This document shows positions 26,187 through 33,184 of a stretch of 64,000 bases of DNA, in pieces. This DNA is from Alteribacter populi (lineage in GTDB: Bacteria > Bacillota > Bacilli > Bacillales > Salisediminibacteriaceae), in contig NZ_KZ293963.1 in NCBI RefSeq assembly GCF_002352765.1, positions 2,812,368-2,876,367 on the forward strand, read 5' to 3'. Position numbers and translations under genes: made by a program. The notes beneath the pieces were generated by a model, which was not told the origin of the DNA, ran no database searches, and saw only the letters and a program-made list of their open reading frames with translations. The stretch's first letter is position 1, and each line of letters begins with the position of its first letter.

Positions 26187-26945
26187 ATGGTAGAAGTAAT
26201 GAACATCTCGAAACATTATGGAAATAAAAGCGTTGTCGATGACATTTCCGTAAACATACAAAAAGGAAAAATTACCGCTTTTATCGGTCCAAACGGGGCT
26301 GGAAAAAGTACACTCCTGTCGATGATCAGCCGGCTCATAACAAGAGATTCAGGTGAGGTATACATCGATAAAAAAGAGATTAACCAACGTAAAAGTGGTG
26401 AATTAGCGAAACAAATTTCGATTCTAAAACAAACGAACCATACGAATCTCAGGTTAACGATACGTGAACTCGTTTCCTTTGGACGGTTCCCTTATTCTAA
26501 AGGAAACCTGACAAAAGAGGATTGGGAGCACGTAGATAATGCGATCCGCTACTTAGAACTTGAGGACATACAAGATCAGTTCCTCGACCAGCTCAGCGGT
26601 GGCCAACGACAACGTGCCTATATTGCCATGGTTGTCGCTCAGGACACCGAATACGTGTTACTCGACGAACCTCTCAACAACCTGGATATGAAGCATTCTG
26701 TTCAAATTATGAAGGTGCTTCAACGGATGGTTAAAGAACTCGGCAAGACGATTATTATTGTCATCCATGACATTAACTTTGCCTCTTGTTACTCGGATTA
26801 TATTGTCGCTTTAAAAGATGGCAGAGTCGTTAAAGAAGGCGCAAGAGATGAAATCATTAAAAATGGCGTGCTTAAAGAAATTTATGATTTGGACATTGAA
26901 GTGAAAGACATTAACTGTAACCGCATTTGCGTTTATTTTACTTAA
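26187..26945 (+). CDS. yclP: Ferric-siderophore ABC transporter ATP-binding protein (YclP-like)
   Basis: A 252-residue ABC ATPase: Walker A GPNGAGKST (about residues 34-42), the Q-loop ILKQTNH, signature LSGGQRQRAY, Walker B YVLLDEPLNNLD and switch histidine in IVIHDINFA. It energises the YclN/YclO permeases from the cytoplasm. It begins 3 bp after the previous stop, so it is part of the same Fur-regulated operon. Confidence 0.92.
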   Translation: MVEVMNISKHYGNKSVVDDISVNIQKGKITAFIGPNGAGKSTLLSMISRLITRDSGEVYIDKKEINQRKSGELAKQISILKQTNHTNLRLTIRELVSFGRFPYSKGNLTKEDWEHVDNAIRYLELEDIQDQFLDQLSGGQRQRAYIAMVVAQDTEYVLLDEPLNNLDMKHSVQIMKVLQRMVKELGKTIIIVIHDINFASCYSDYIVALKDGRVVKEGARDEIIKNGVLKEIYDLDIEVKDINCNRICVYFT

Positions 26946-26988
26946 CGAATAAACAAGTTAGAAAACAATACATTTTGAGGTGACGATA

Positions 26989-27981
26989 ATGAAAAAAACG
27001 ATGAGTTTATTTTTATCCATGACACTACTTGTGATTTTTGCGGTCGCGTGTGGTACGGAAGATGAAACCTCCGCTGTTGAGAACGATGATACAACTGTAG
27101 CAGAAAACGAAGATGAAAATTCAGAGGAAGAAGAGTCGTCTGAAATCGTTGTAGAACATGAACTTGGTGAAACAACTGTCCCTAAAAACCCCGAAAATGT
27201 TGTAGTCTTTGACTATGGCACACTCGACACGTTAAGAGAGTTAGATGCAGACATCGCCGCTGTACCACAAGGAAATATACCAGATTACTTATCTGAGTTC
27301 GAGGATGGTACCTTTGAAAATGCCGGGACGTTATTTGAACCGGACTTTGAAACAATCTTTGACATTCAGCCTGAATTAATTATTATCTCTGGTCGTTCCT
27401 CTGATGCTTATGACGAGTTGAGTGACATTGCCCCAACAATTTATATGGGTGTAGATAATACTAATTACATGGAATCATTCGAGCAAAACGCGACAATTTT
27501 AGGTGAAATATTCGAAAAAGAAGATGTTGTTGAAGATGCCCTAGTGTCTATCGATGAGTCCATTAACGAACTATATGAAACAGCATCAACCAATGATAAA
27601 AACGGGTTAATTATTTTAGCCAACGATGGAAGTGTGAGTGCTTACGGACCAGGGTCCAGATTTGGAATTCTTCATGACGACTTTGGTGTACAGCCTGCTG
27701 ACGAAAATATCGAAGCATCAACACACGGACAAAACATCTCTTTTGAATACATTGTCGAAACGAACCCAGATTATCTTTTTGTCATTGACCGAGACTCAGC
27801 TGTTAGCGAAGGAGAAGAGTCCTCTAGTCAAGCGATTGTTGAAAATGATCTCGTTATGAATACAACAGCCTATGAAGAAGATAATATTATCTACCTTGAC
27901 CCTGCCTATTGGTACCTAGCAGGGGGCGGATTAACGTCTGTTTCTGAAATGGTTCGTGAAATTCAAGAAGGCTTAAAATAA
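26989..27981 (+). CDS. yclQ: Siderophore-binding lipoprotein (YclQ-like)
   Basis: A 330-residue lipoprotein: signal peptide with a lipobox ending at Cys21, an acidic linker (about residues 25-50, ENDDTTVAENEDENSEEEE), then a periplasmic-binding-protein fold of the BtuF/FepB type (VPKNPENVVVFDYGTLDTLRELD, FEPDFETIFDIQPELIIISGRSS split across lobes). It delivers ferric siderophore to the permeases at the outer face of the membrane. The ATG at 26989 is preceded by TGAGGTG; the in-frame GTG at 26980 overlaps that site. Last gene of the operon. Petrobactin is the likely ligand by analogy with YclQ, which is inference. Confidence 0.88.
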   Translation: MKKTMSLFLSMTLLVIFAVACGTEDETSAVENDDTTVAENEDENSEEEESSEIVVEHELGETTVPKNPENVVVFDYGTLDTLRELDADIAAVPQGNIPDYLSEFEDGTFENAGTLFEPDFETIFDIQPELIIISGRSSDAYDELSDIAPTIYMGVDNTNYMESFEQNATILGEIFEKEDVVEDALVSIDESINELYETASTNDKNGLIILANDGSVSAYGPGSRFGILHDDFGVQPADENIEASTHGQNISFEYIVETNPDYLFVIDRDSAVSEGEESSSQAIVENDLVMNTTAYEEDNIIYLDPAYWYLAGGGLTSVSEMVREIQEGLK

Positions 27982-28008
27982 TCGCAACGACTAAAGAAGC
28001 AAAAACAA

Positions 28009-28106
28009 TTCTACACAAACTCTAAATTATTCTACAAGAAAACAGTTTACTTCTACACAAAGCTTAACCTATTCTACACAAAAACTCATTAATTCTATAT
28101 ACAACA
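28009..28106 (+). repeat. Short ~20-bp tandem-like repeats (TTCTACACAAA)
   Basis: Five imperfect copies of (A)TTCTACA(CAA) lie at about 20-nt spacing directly after the yclQ operon, between the stop and the terminator at 28137. Non-coding; purpose unknown. Confidence 0.6.
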
Positions 28107-28136
28107 CTCAAAAAGAGGATGGGACAAAACCTAGCT

Positions 28137-28180
28137 AAAAAGAATGGCCCTCACCGTTGGTGAGAGCCATTTCTTTTTAT
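28137..28180 (+). terminator. Terminator of the yclNOPQ-like operon
   Basis: Stem AAAGAATGGC-CTCACC / GGTGAG-GCCATTCTTT type (one bulge each side) followed by TTTTTATTT, 156 nt past the last stop. Confidence 0.8.
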
Positions 28181-28228
28181 TTGATGTAACCTTGAAGAAT
28201 TATATCTTCTGAGAGGTCGTTCAGGAGC

Positions 28229-28268
28229 TAGACACCGAAATGTAGATCTTTATACTTAACTCTATATA
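28229..28268 (+). repeat. Dispersed intergenic repeat, copy at 28.2 kb
   Basis: GAGCTAGACACCGAAATGTA followed by GATCTTTATACTTAACTCTA is a variant of the element seen at 19283, 31935 (inverted) and 40372. Confidence 0.6.
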
Positions 28269-28282
28269 AATTCTTACCCTTT

Positions 28283-28321
28283 AAAAAAATCCCCTTGCTA
28301 TTACGAATAGCAAGGGGATTT
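28283..28321 (-). terminator. Terminator of the yidC2 gene
   Basis: Perfect 15-bp stem (AAATCCCCTTGCTAT and complement) with a 5-nt loop, followed on the minus strand by TTTTTT, 31 nt past the yidC stop. Confidence 0.93.
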
Positions 28322-28351
28322 AATCGTATACCAAAGGCTGCTCTGAACAAC

Positions 28352-29164
28352 TTACACCGTCGTCGTTTCAGCTACCTGTTTTTTCTCTTTATACTTATAT
28401 TTAAAGATCATCGTTTGAACTATCAAGAGAAACCCACTGACAGACCAGTACAATGGCAAGGCTGCAGCAACGTTAAATGAGAACACAGCCATAATAATCG
28501 GTGTGAAATAGCCGAGCATCGCCATTTGCTTTTGCTGTTGGTCATCCATGCCTGAAAGAGATACTCTAAACTGAATCAGATATACTGCACCGGCAATGAA
28601 TGGTAAAATCATGTCAGTTTGTCCAAGGTTAAACCAGAGAAAGCTGTGCTGGGCAATTTCCGGTGTACGCATAATTGCATAGTAAAAGCCGATCATGATC
28701 GGAAATTGAATGAGCATCGGTAAACAGCCCATTGATGTAATTGGATTAAAGTTATGCTCTCTATATAGTGCCAGCATTTCTTGTTGTAGTTTTTGCTGAT
28801 TTTCAGGATTCTTTTTATCTTTGTACTTCTCTTTGATTTCTTCCATCGCTGGCTTGATTTCATTCATTTTTGCCCTAGTCGTTTGTTGTGTTTTATATTG
28901 TTTCATCATAAGCGGCATAAGAGCGAGTCGAATGAGAAATGTCACAAACACAAGAGATAACCCGTAATTGCCTGCAAACATTGCAGCAAAAAACTTAATC
29001 AAAAATGAAAACGGCCAGACGACATAATGGTTAAAGAAGCCCGTCGTATCCGCATCAATCGGCTCAGTTGAAGCTCCACAACCTCCCAGAAGTAACAATA
29101 ATCCAAAAGCAATGAAAATAAGCTTATATTTATTTACGTACGTGAACACAGATGTTTTTCCCAT
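28352..29164 (-). CDS. yidC2: Membrane protein insertase YidC/Oxa1 family (YidC2-type)
   Basis: A 270-residue lipoprotein insertase. The signal anchor ends in a lipobox LLGGC (Cys29); five further membrane helices follow, with the conserved SFLIKFFAAMFAGNYGLSLVFVTFLIRLALMPL split over helix 1-2 and the cytoplasmic basic hairpin (MKQYKTQQTTRAKMNEIKPAMEEIKEKYK split likewise). GCLPMLIQFPIMIGFYYAIM is helix 3. It inserts membrane proteins with or without SecYEG. The ribosome binding site GAGGAGG 6 nt before the ATG is buried in a hairpin (29171-29207), and the gene overlaps the end of a MifM-like reading frame by 31 bp. This identifies it as the inducible paralogue (YidC2/YqjG type), not the constitutive SpoIIIJ type. 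Confidence 0.93.
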   Translation of the reverse strand: MGKTSVFTYVNKYKLIFIAFGLLLLLGGCGASTEPIDADTTGFFNHYVVWPFSFLIKFFAAMFAGNYGLSLVFVTFLIRLALMPLMMKQYKTQQTTRAKMNEIKPAMEEIKEKYKDKKNPENQQKLQQEMLALYREHNFNPITSMGCLPMLIQFPIMIGFYYAIMRTPEIAQHSFLWFNLGQTDMILPFIAGAVYLIQFRVSLSGMDDQQQKQMAMLGYFTPIIMAVFSFNVAAALPLYWSVSGFLLIVQTMIFKYKYKEKKQVAETTTV

Positions 29165-29472
29165 ATTAATCCTCCTCGTTTCATTTCAATCATTTCCAAC
29201 GAGAAGGAAAAATAATCCGCATCATCCTCAGGTGCTTCTTTTCTTTTCACGATTCTTGTAATCCAGTTTTGTCGCTCTTCACTTTTTTCAATCAGTTCAG
29301 TATCAGGAACTTGTTCCAGGTGGAGCGAATGGATTTCCCGATTCGCCATATAGCGATTACGAACCACACATTCATTCGACATAAAATTTATCATTTGTGA
29401 ACCTGCAATCGTCACATACAAACTAATTGAAAGTATGAGTGGGACAAGATCATGATAATGCTCGAAAAACAT
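29134..29472 (-). CDS. mifM: MifM-like nascent-chain monitor of YidC activity
   Basis: A 112-residue membrane protein with a near-consensus ribosome binding site (AAAGGAGG, 9 nt before the ATG at 29472). One N-terminal transmembrane helix (about residues 9-31) is followed by a hydrophilic tail. Residues 70-86 read WITRIVKRKEAPEDDAD, which resembles the arrest region of B. subtilis MifM (an aromatic, WI-containing basic segment followed by an acidic DEEDA stretch where the ribosome stalls). In B. subtilis MifM stalls until YidC inserts it; stalling exposes the yidC2 ribosome binding site. Gene order, membrane helix, arrest-like motif and the hairpin at 29171-29207 all agree. Unlike the usual case the frame reads on through the yidC2 start and ends inside it. 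The assignment is by architecture; overall sequence similarity is low. Confidence 0.8.
   Translation of the reverse strand: MFFEHYHDLVPLILSISLYVTIAGSQMINFMSNECVVRNRYMANREIHSLHLEQVPDTELIEKSEERQNWITRIVKRKEAPEDDADYFSFSLEMIEMKRGGLIWEKHLCSRT
29171..29207 (-). promoter_or_regulatory. Hairpin sequestering the yidC2 ribosome binding site
   Basis: In the minus-strand transcript CCUUCUCGUU (29207-29198) pairs with AACGAGGAGG (29180-29171), 10 bp with one G-U and a 17-nt loop. The 3' arm contains the yidC2 Shine-Dalgarno sequence. The 5' arm starts 8 codons after the EDDAD motif's first acidic codon, so a ribosome stalled there would cover it and free the site. Confidence 0.8.
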
Positions 29473-29618
29473 CTGTATTCACCTCCTTTTTTCTACGTTT
29501 ACAATACCTTTATCATCGTTGATTTGAAATCAAAAGTCAAAGGCAGGTTTTGGTATGCTACCTACTTCTTCTCAAAGGGAATTCAGCCATCCGTAGGTTC
29601 CTCTCCCTTTTTTTCAAG

Positions 29619-30911
29619 TCATTTTATGCGAGGTTTAGATCGCTTTTTTGCCGAGCGTGACCCTGGCTTTCTACTTTTCACTGCGTTACCTTGCTTTTTC
29701 CACGGCTTCTTTTGATTCCGATCAATCCTCGTGCTTTTCTTTTTTATACGATTGTAACCGCTGGCAGGTTTCTCCTCTTCACGACGGCTGTCCTGTTTGA
29801 CGTTGTATTCAACTCTATCAATGGCAAACCCTATGCCTTTTTCGATCATATCCAAATGCATTCGATCCTTAGGCGCTACAAGGGTCACAGCCAGGCCATC
29901 TTTCCCTGCGCGTCCTGTACGGCCAATTCGATGGACGTAACTTTCTACATCATGTGGAATGTCGTAATTATAAACGTGTGTAACTCCTTCTACATCAAGA
30001 CCTCTCGCCGCAACATCAGTGGCCACTAGATACTGAATTTTCATCTCACGAAATCGTTTCATGACTTTTTCCCGCTTTGCCTGAGATAGATCGCCATGAA
30101 GCTCATCAGAACTGTAACCATGATCTTGCAGTGCTTCATTTAGCGTGGAAGCTCTTCGTTTTGTCCGACAAAACAGAATGGCTAAAAACGGCTGATGCTC
30201 GTCCAACATCGCACGAAGCGTCGCCTGCTTAGCGCGATCTGTCGTTTCAACCACGATTTGCCTAATTTCCCGAACGGTAATTTCTGAAGCGGCTACTTTA
30301 ATATGCTCCGCTTTTGCCATATACCTTTTTGTTAAATCGCGAATTTCTTTTGGCATCGTTGCAGAAAACAGCATCATCTGTCGGTTTGCCGGTGTTTTTT
30401 GGATAATATCTTCTACTTCGTTTAAGAAACCCATGTGAAGCATTTGATCAGCTTCATCAAGGACGAGCATAGATACGCGATCGAGTCGAATCGTTCCTCT
30501 TCGTAAGTGGTCTAGAAGTCTTCCTGGTGTTGCTACCACTAGGTGAGCCCCTCTTTTTAGTTTATGAAGCTGTTTCTCAATATCTTGCCCCCCATACACC
30601 GCTAATGTTTGCAAGTCGTTTTGGTGTTTAGTAAGCTTATTCACTTCTTTTGATATTTGCAGCGCTAATTCCCTTGTGGGTGCTAATACAAGCCCTTGAA
30701 TATCAGACGAAGTTACCTCAATCTTTTCAAGGATTGGTAATAAAAATGCCAATGTTTTTCCCGTACCGGTTTGAGATTGAGCTACCACATTACTTCCTTT
30801 TAGCAATATTGGAATCGACCGTTCTTGAATCTCCGTTGCTTTTGTTATCCCGAGGTCATTTAATACGTCGTTTAAATCTGATTTTATACCTAGATGTTCA
30901 AATCCCTTCAA
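29619..30911 (-). CDS. DEAD-box RNA helicase
   Basis: A 430-residue helicase, the second in this window. Motifs: Q motif (ITKATEIQER), SQTGTGKT, PTRELAL, DEADQM, SATMP, FCRTKRR, ARGLDVEG and HRIGRTGRAG. The C-terminal ~50 residues are strongly basic (NRIKKKSTRIDRNQKKPWKK and on). The start is a TTG at 30911 with GGGGG 8 nt upstream; in-frame codons further up lie beyond the site. It is not an obvious match to CshA or CshB, so no gene name is given. Likely ribosome assembly or mRNA remodelling. The upstream redoxin gene has its own terminator, so the helicase needs its own promoter. Confidence 0.9.
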   Translation of the reverse strand: MKGFEHLGIKSDLNDVLNDLGITKATEIQERSIPILLKGSNVVAQSQTGTGKTLAFLLPILEKIEVTSSDIQGLVLAPTRELALQISKEVNKLTKHQNDLQTLAVYGGQDIEKQLHKLKRGAHLVVATPGRLLDHLRRGTIRLDRVSMLVLDEADQMLHMGFLNEVEDIIQKTPANRQMMLFSATMPKEIRDLTKRYMAKAEHIKVAASEITVREIRQIVVETTDRAKQATLRAMLDEHQPFLAILFCRTKRRASTLNEALQDHGYSSDELHGDLSQAKREKVMKRFREMKIQYLVATDVAARGLDVEGVTHVYNYDIPHDVESYVHRIGRTGRAGKDGLAVTLVAPKDRMHLDMIEKGIGFAIDRVEYNVKQDSRREEEKPASGYNRIKKKSTRIDRNQKKPWKKQGNAVKSRKPGSRSAKKRSKPRIK

Positions 30912-30934
30912 GCTATTAACCCCCTGTTTTCGCG

Positions 30935-30970
30935 TAAAAAAACCAGAAAACATACACGATTTCTGGTTTT
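30935..30970 (-). terminator. Terminator of the redoxin gene
   Basis: Stem AACCAGAAA / TTTCTGGTT with a 10-nt loop followed on the minus strand by seven T residues, 20 nt past the redoxin stop. Confidence 0.88.
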
Positions 30971-30987
30971 AACAGTCTTACGATTTA

Positions 30988-31539
30988 TTATTTGTTCATT
31001 TTCATTTCTTCAATCACTTGATCTAATTGAGCATGGTCATAAGGAGAACCGTCAATGTGATTCCAGAGCAAATTACCCTTCTCATCAAATAACCATGTGC
31101 CGCCTTGAATGTACACGTCCTGTGTTTTCATTGAGTGCATAACAACTTTTTTCTTTTTCTCTTCTTTCGGAATAAAATTTTTCACTTTTCCGGTTAAAAA
31201 CCCAAAGGCAGCTATACCTAACACCTTCAGCTTCGGCGGTGTCTGGTGACCCAAGCCTTGATAAGCTTGCCTTGACGGATCTCCGTATATCGGAAACGGA
31301 TACGGTCCGAAAGCATCTACAAACTGCTTCACAAATGTTGCTTTTGATGGAGCAACGACGACAATTTTATAGTCTTGCCTCTCAATTTCAACAACACGCT
31401 TACGCAACTGCGTAAGATAACCTCGACAAACCGGTCAACCGAGATGACGTACAAACACCACCATTGCCTTTTGTCCGCTTATTTCATGTGCGATCGTCGT
31501 ATCGTGGCCTTCCCCTTGGACTGTATAGTCGAGTTTCAT
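30988..31539 (-). CDS. AhpC/TSA-like (SelL-related) redoxin with in-frame TGA, probable selenoprotein
   Basis: Read from the ATG at 31539 (AGGTGA 7 nt upstream), the frame encodes MKLDYTVQGEGHDTT... MVVFVRHLG-(TGA)-PVCRGYLTQLRKR and continues to a stop at 30988: 183 residues counting the TGA as one. The TGA (31435-31437, codon 35) sits at the first position of what is a CxxC redox motif in relatives, giving UPVC. Downstream sequence is fully conserved in style (VVVAPSKATFVKQF, PIYGDPSRQAYQGLG, QGGTWLFDEKGNLLWNH), with no other disruption. A SECIS-like hairpin begins 18 nt after the TGA. Taken together this looks like selenocysteine, not a dead gene. If only the TGA-free part is read, a truncated 139-residue product lacking the active site remains. 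A cytoplasmic thiol/selenol peroxidase- or disulfide-type role is likely. Confidence 0.75.
31399..31416 (-). promoter_or_regulatory. SECIS-like hairpin for selenocysteine insertion
   Basis: In the transcript CUUACGC-AGUU-GCGUAAG forms a perfect 7-bp stem with a 4-nt loop, 18 nt after the UGA, so the loop is ~25 nt from it. Bacterial SECIS elements lie in the coding region within about 16-37 nt of the UGA and carry a G among the first two loop bases; here the second loop base is G, followed by U. Confidence 0.65.
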
Positions 31540-31668
31540 CTTACGTTCACCTCACATATCGAATCTTTATCGCTACCGATAGTATAACAGGTTTTGTTGT
31601 AAGTTTCCGTCATTCTCGTTTTCATGGTAAGATAACACTTACTATTAGTAACACTGAAGGAGACGTTT

Positions 31669-31875
31669 ATGAACGGGCAAAACCGCAAAAACATTCAACC
31701 TGGAACGCACGTCCAAATCGTTCTAAAAAAAGACCAACGCACAGGAGAACTGACACGCGGTGTTGTGAAAGACTTGTTAACTAAGTCTTCCTCCCACCCG
31801 CATGGCATTAAAGTGCGCCTGCAAGATGGTCAAGTTGGACGAGTGAAAGAAATCTTAGAAGACGAAGAGGTGTAA
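31669..31875 (+). CDS. ywbE: YwbE family protein
   Basis: A 68-residue conserved protein, MNGQNRKNIQPGTHVQIVLK...TRGVVKDLLTKSSSHPHGIKVRL, which is the YwbE family of Firmicutes (DUF2196). It looks like a small beta-barrel (SH3/KOW-like) and may bind RNA, but no function is established. AAGGAG lies 6-7 nt before the ATG. Divergent from the redoxin gene, with a terminator overlapping its stop codon. Confidence 0.88.
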   Translation: MNGQNRKNIQPGTHVQIVLKKDQRTGELTRGVVKDLLTKSSSHPHGIKVRLQDGQVGRVKEILEDEEV

Positions 31876-31896
31876 CTGCCTTGTCGTCTTTTTTTC
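31859..31896 (+). terminator. Terminator of ywbE
   Basis: 7-bp stem AAGACGA / TCGTCTT whose 5' arm overlaps the last codons, followed by a seven-T run. Confidence 0.75.
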
Positions 31897-31934
31897 TGTT
31901 TTCTTAATTTGAGTTAATGTTTTTTTCCTCGAGA

Positions 31935-31990
31935 GTTAAGAAAGTATAGAAATCTACGTTTCTGCACCTAGCTTCGGGCGCCTTGCGCTT
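31935..31990 (-). repeat. Dispersed intergenic repeat, inverted copy
   Basis: Minus strand GAAACGTAGATTTCTATACT followed by TTCTTAACTC matches the element at 19283 and 40372. Here it is fused to a GCGCAAGGCGCCCGAAGC palindrome and overlaps the last codons of the glycosylase gene, so the repeat supplies that protein's C-terminus (KAQGARS). Confidence 0.6.
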
Positions 31991-32588
31991 TTCTTGGCTT
32001 CGATACAAACTCATTCCCCTCAATCCAAAATCGCCACGGATAGTCACGAGCTTCCCCTGTATTCTCAATACCAATTCGCGGACCCGCGACAACGTGCTCG
32101 TTCGATACCTCTCTTTCTCCGTGTGCAATGTATAATGGCGGCTCATCAAATCGTAATCCATAGTCACCTTTCGTAATTCCAAGGGCTTTAGTTAATTTTC
32201 CTGGACCACTGGTAAGTTCGTGGCGTTTTCGGTCTCCCCGACGCTGAAACATTAAGGCTTCACCTTCTAATGGTTCTACTGCTCGAATGAGAACCGCTTG
32301 CGGCACTCCGATCTCACCACAGACAACATTGACTAAACAGTGGGTATGCATGACATACGTATAAACAAATCCAGCAGGCCCAAACATGACTTCCGTTCTT
32401 TTCGTTCGTCTGCCACCAAAACTATGAGCAGCACGGTCTTCAGGCCCTTTGTATGCTTCCGTTTCCACGATTATTCCTGATGCTCGCCCTTTTGGCGACT
32501 CCTTTACCAAAACCTTACCGAGAAGGTTCCGGGCTACATCTAAAGTCGGTTTTTTATAAAATTCAGCACCTAGAGGCTTATGATCCAT
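31968..32588 (-). CDS. DNA-3-methyladenine glycosylase (AAG/MPG family)
   Basis: A 206-residue base-excision repair enzyme: EFYKKPTLDVARNLLGKVLV, GIIVETEAYKGPEDRAAHSFGGRRTKRTEVMFG split around the catalytic Glu and DNA-intercalating region, YVYTYVMHTHCLNVV-type core (here VYTYVMHTHCLVNVVCGE), and LTSGPGKLTKALGI. It removes alkylated and deaminated purines. The ATG at 32588 has AAGGAG about 9 nt upstream and matches family length; the open frame extends upstream without support. The last residues derive from an inserted repeat. B. subtilis YxlJ is the corresponding protein. Confidence 0.92.
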   Translation of the reverse strand: MDHKPLGAEFYKKPTLDVARNLLGKVLVKESPKGRASGIIVETEAYKGPEDRAAHSFGGRRTKRTEVMFGPAGFVYTYVMHTHCLVNVVCGEIGVPQAVLIRAVEPLEGEALMFQRRGDRKRHELTSGPGKLTKALGITKGDYGLRFDEPPLYIAHGEREVSNEHVVAGPRIGIENTGEARDYPWRFWIEGNEFVSKPRKAQGARS

Positions 32589-32949
32589 TCTGCTTCTCTC
32601 CTTTAGCTTGTCGATCATTGATAATATTTTGCAGATGTTACGTGAAAAAGATGTATTTGACACTTCCGAAGTTGAAGTTGCTCCAATTGGAGTCAACGGA
32701 GCACTATGTGCATTTTTGAACCAAGGTATCAAAGAGTTGAGCAACGTCTATTTCTCATCGATTACTCGAGACCGGCAATTGCATCTTTCGCCCAAAAATG
32801 AAAACACAGAAGGAATACCAGAGCCAAGGTGACGAGGTCTTTAAAATCCTCGGCATCTCCGCCCTTTTGGTCTCCTTTTTGAAACGCACATTTAATTACT
32901 ATTTTCAAATATTTTTTATTTCCCTTCTAAATCCTTGTAAAAACAAGGA
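32589..32949. other. Non-coding stretch upstream of the first ilvE
   Basis: No convincing gene. A frame at 32608-32832 on the plus strand is open but lacks a ribosome binding site and recognisable homology. 32848-32896 resembles a repeat also present near 24051. Confidence 0.4.
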
Positions 32950-32963
32950 TGTAAACGTTATAT
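32950..32963 (+). promoter_or_regulatory. cre-like site upstream of the first ilvE
   Basis: TGTAAACGTTATAT matches the CcpA consensus at 13 of 14 positions and is centred about 89 bp before the predicted start point, nearly the same position as at the second ilvE. CcpA activates the B. subtilis ilv-leu operon from a similar upstream distance. Confidence 0.6.
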
Positions 32964-33010
32964 TAAGTATTTTTTTATTGGGAATGTTCAGAATTATTGC
33001 GTTTTTACTA

Positions 33011-33039
33011 TTGACCTATTATTTCAATGATTGTATGAT
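33011..33039 (+). promoter_or_regulatory. SigA promoter of ilvE1-cstA
   Basis: -35 TTGACC, 17-nt spacer, -10 TATGAT. The sequence TTAGCGACAACATTAAAAAA around the start point resembles that of the second ilvE promoter. TTCAGAATTAT upstream (near 32987) is a weak CodY-box candidate. Confidence 0.75.
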
Positions 33040-33184
33040 TAGCGACAACATTAAAAAACAAACGTGGTTATCACCTTTGTCATGGGCTTTGCCTTCTGTT
33101 ACATATCGAGTAAACAAGGTCATTTTGTACAATTTGATTTTGTCGTTTTAAAGCGTTCAATTATTAAAGAAAGGAGTGGTTTAC

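Noticed and set aside
28009..28106. Short repeats as a CRISPR array
   Set aside because: Units are ~20 bp without separate spacers, copies are imperfect, and no cas genes are in the window.
29473..29618. Possible extra RNA gene upstream of mifM
   Set aside because: Only ~145 bases, no hairpin with a T-run, no RNA family recognised.
30988..31407. Redoxin annotated as a 139-residue protein starting after the TGA
   Set aside because: This start lacks a ribosome binding site and removes the active-site motif; the longer frame through the TGA is better supported.
32608..32832. 74-residue plus-strand frame after the glycosylase gene
   Set aside because: No ribosome binding site, no recognised family, partly overlaps a dispersed repeat; kept as non-coding.
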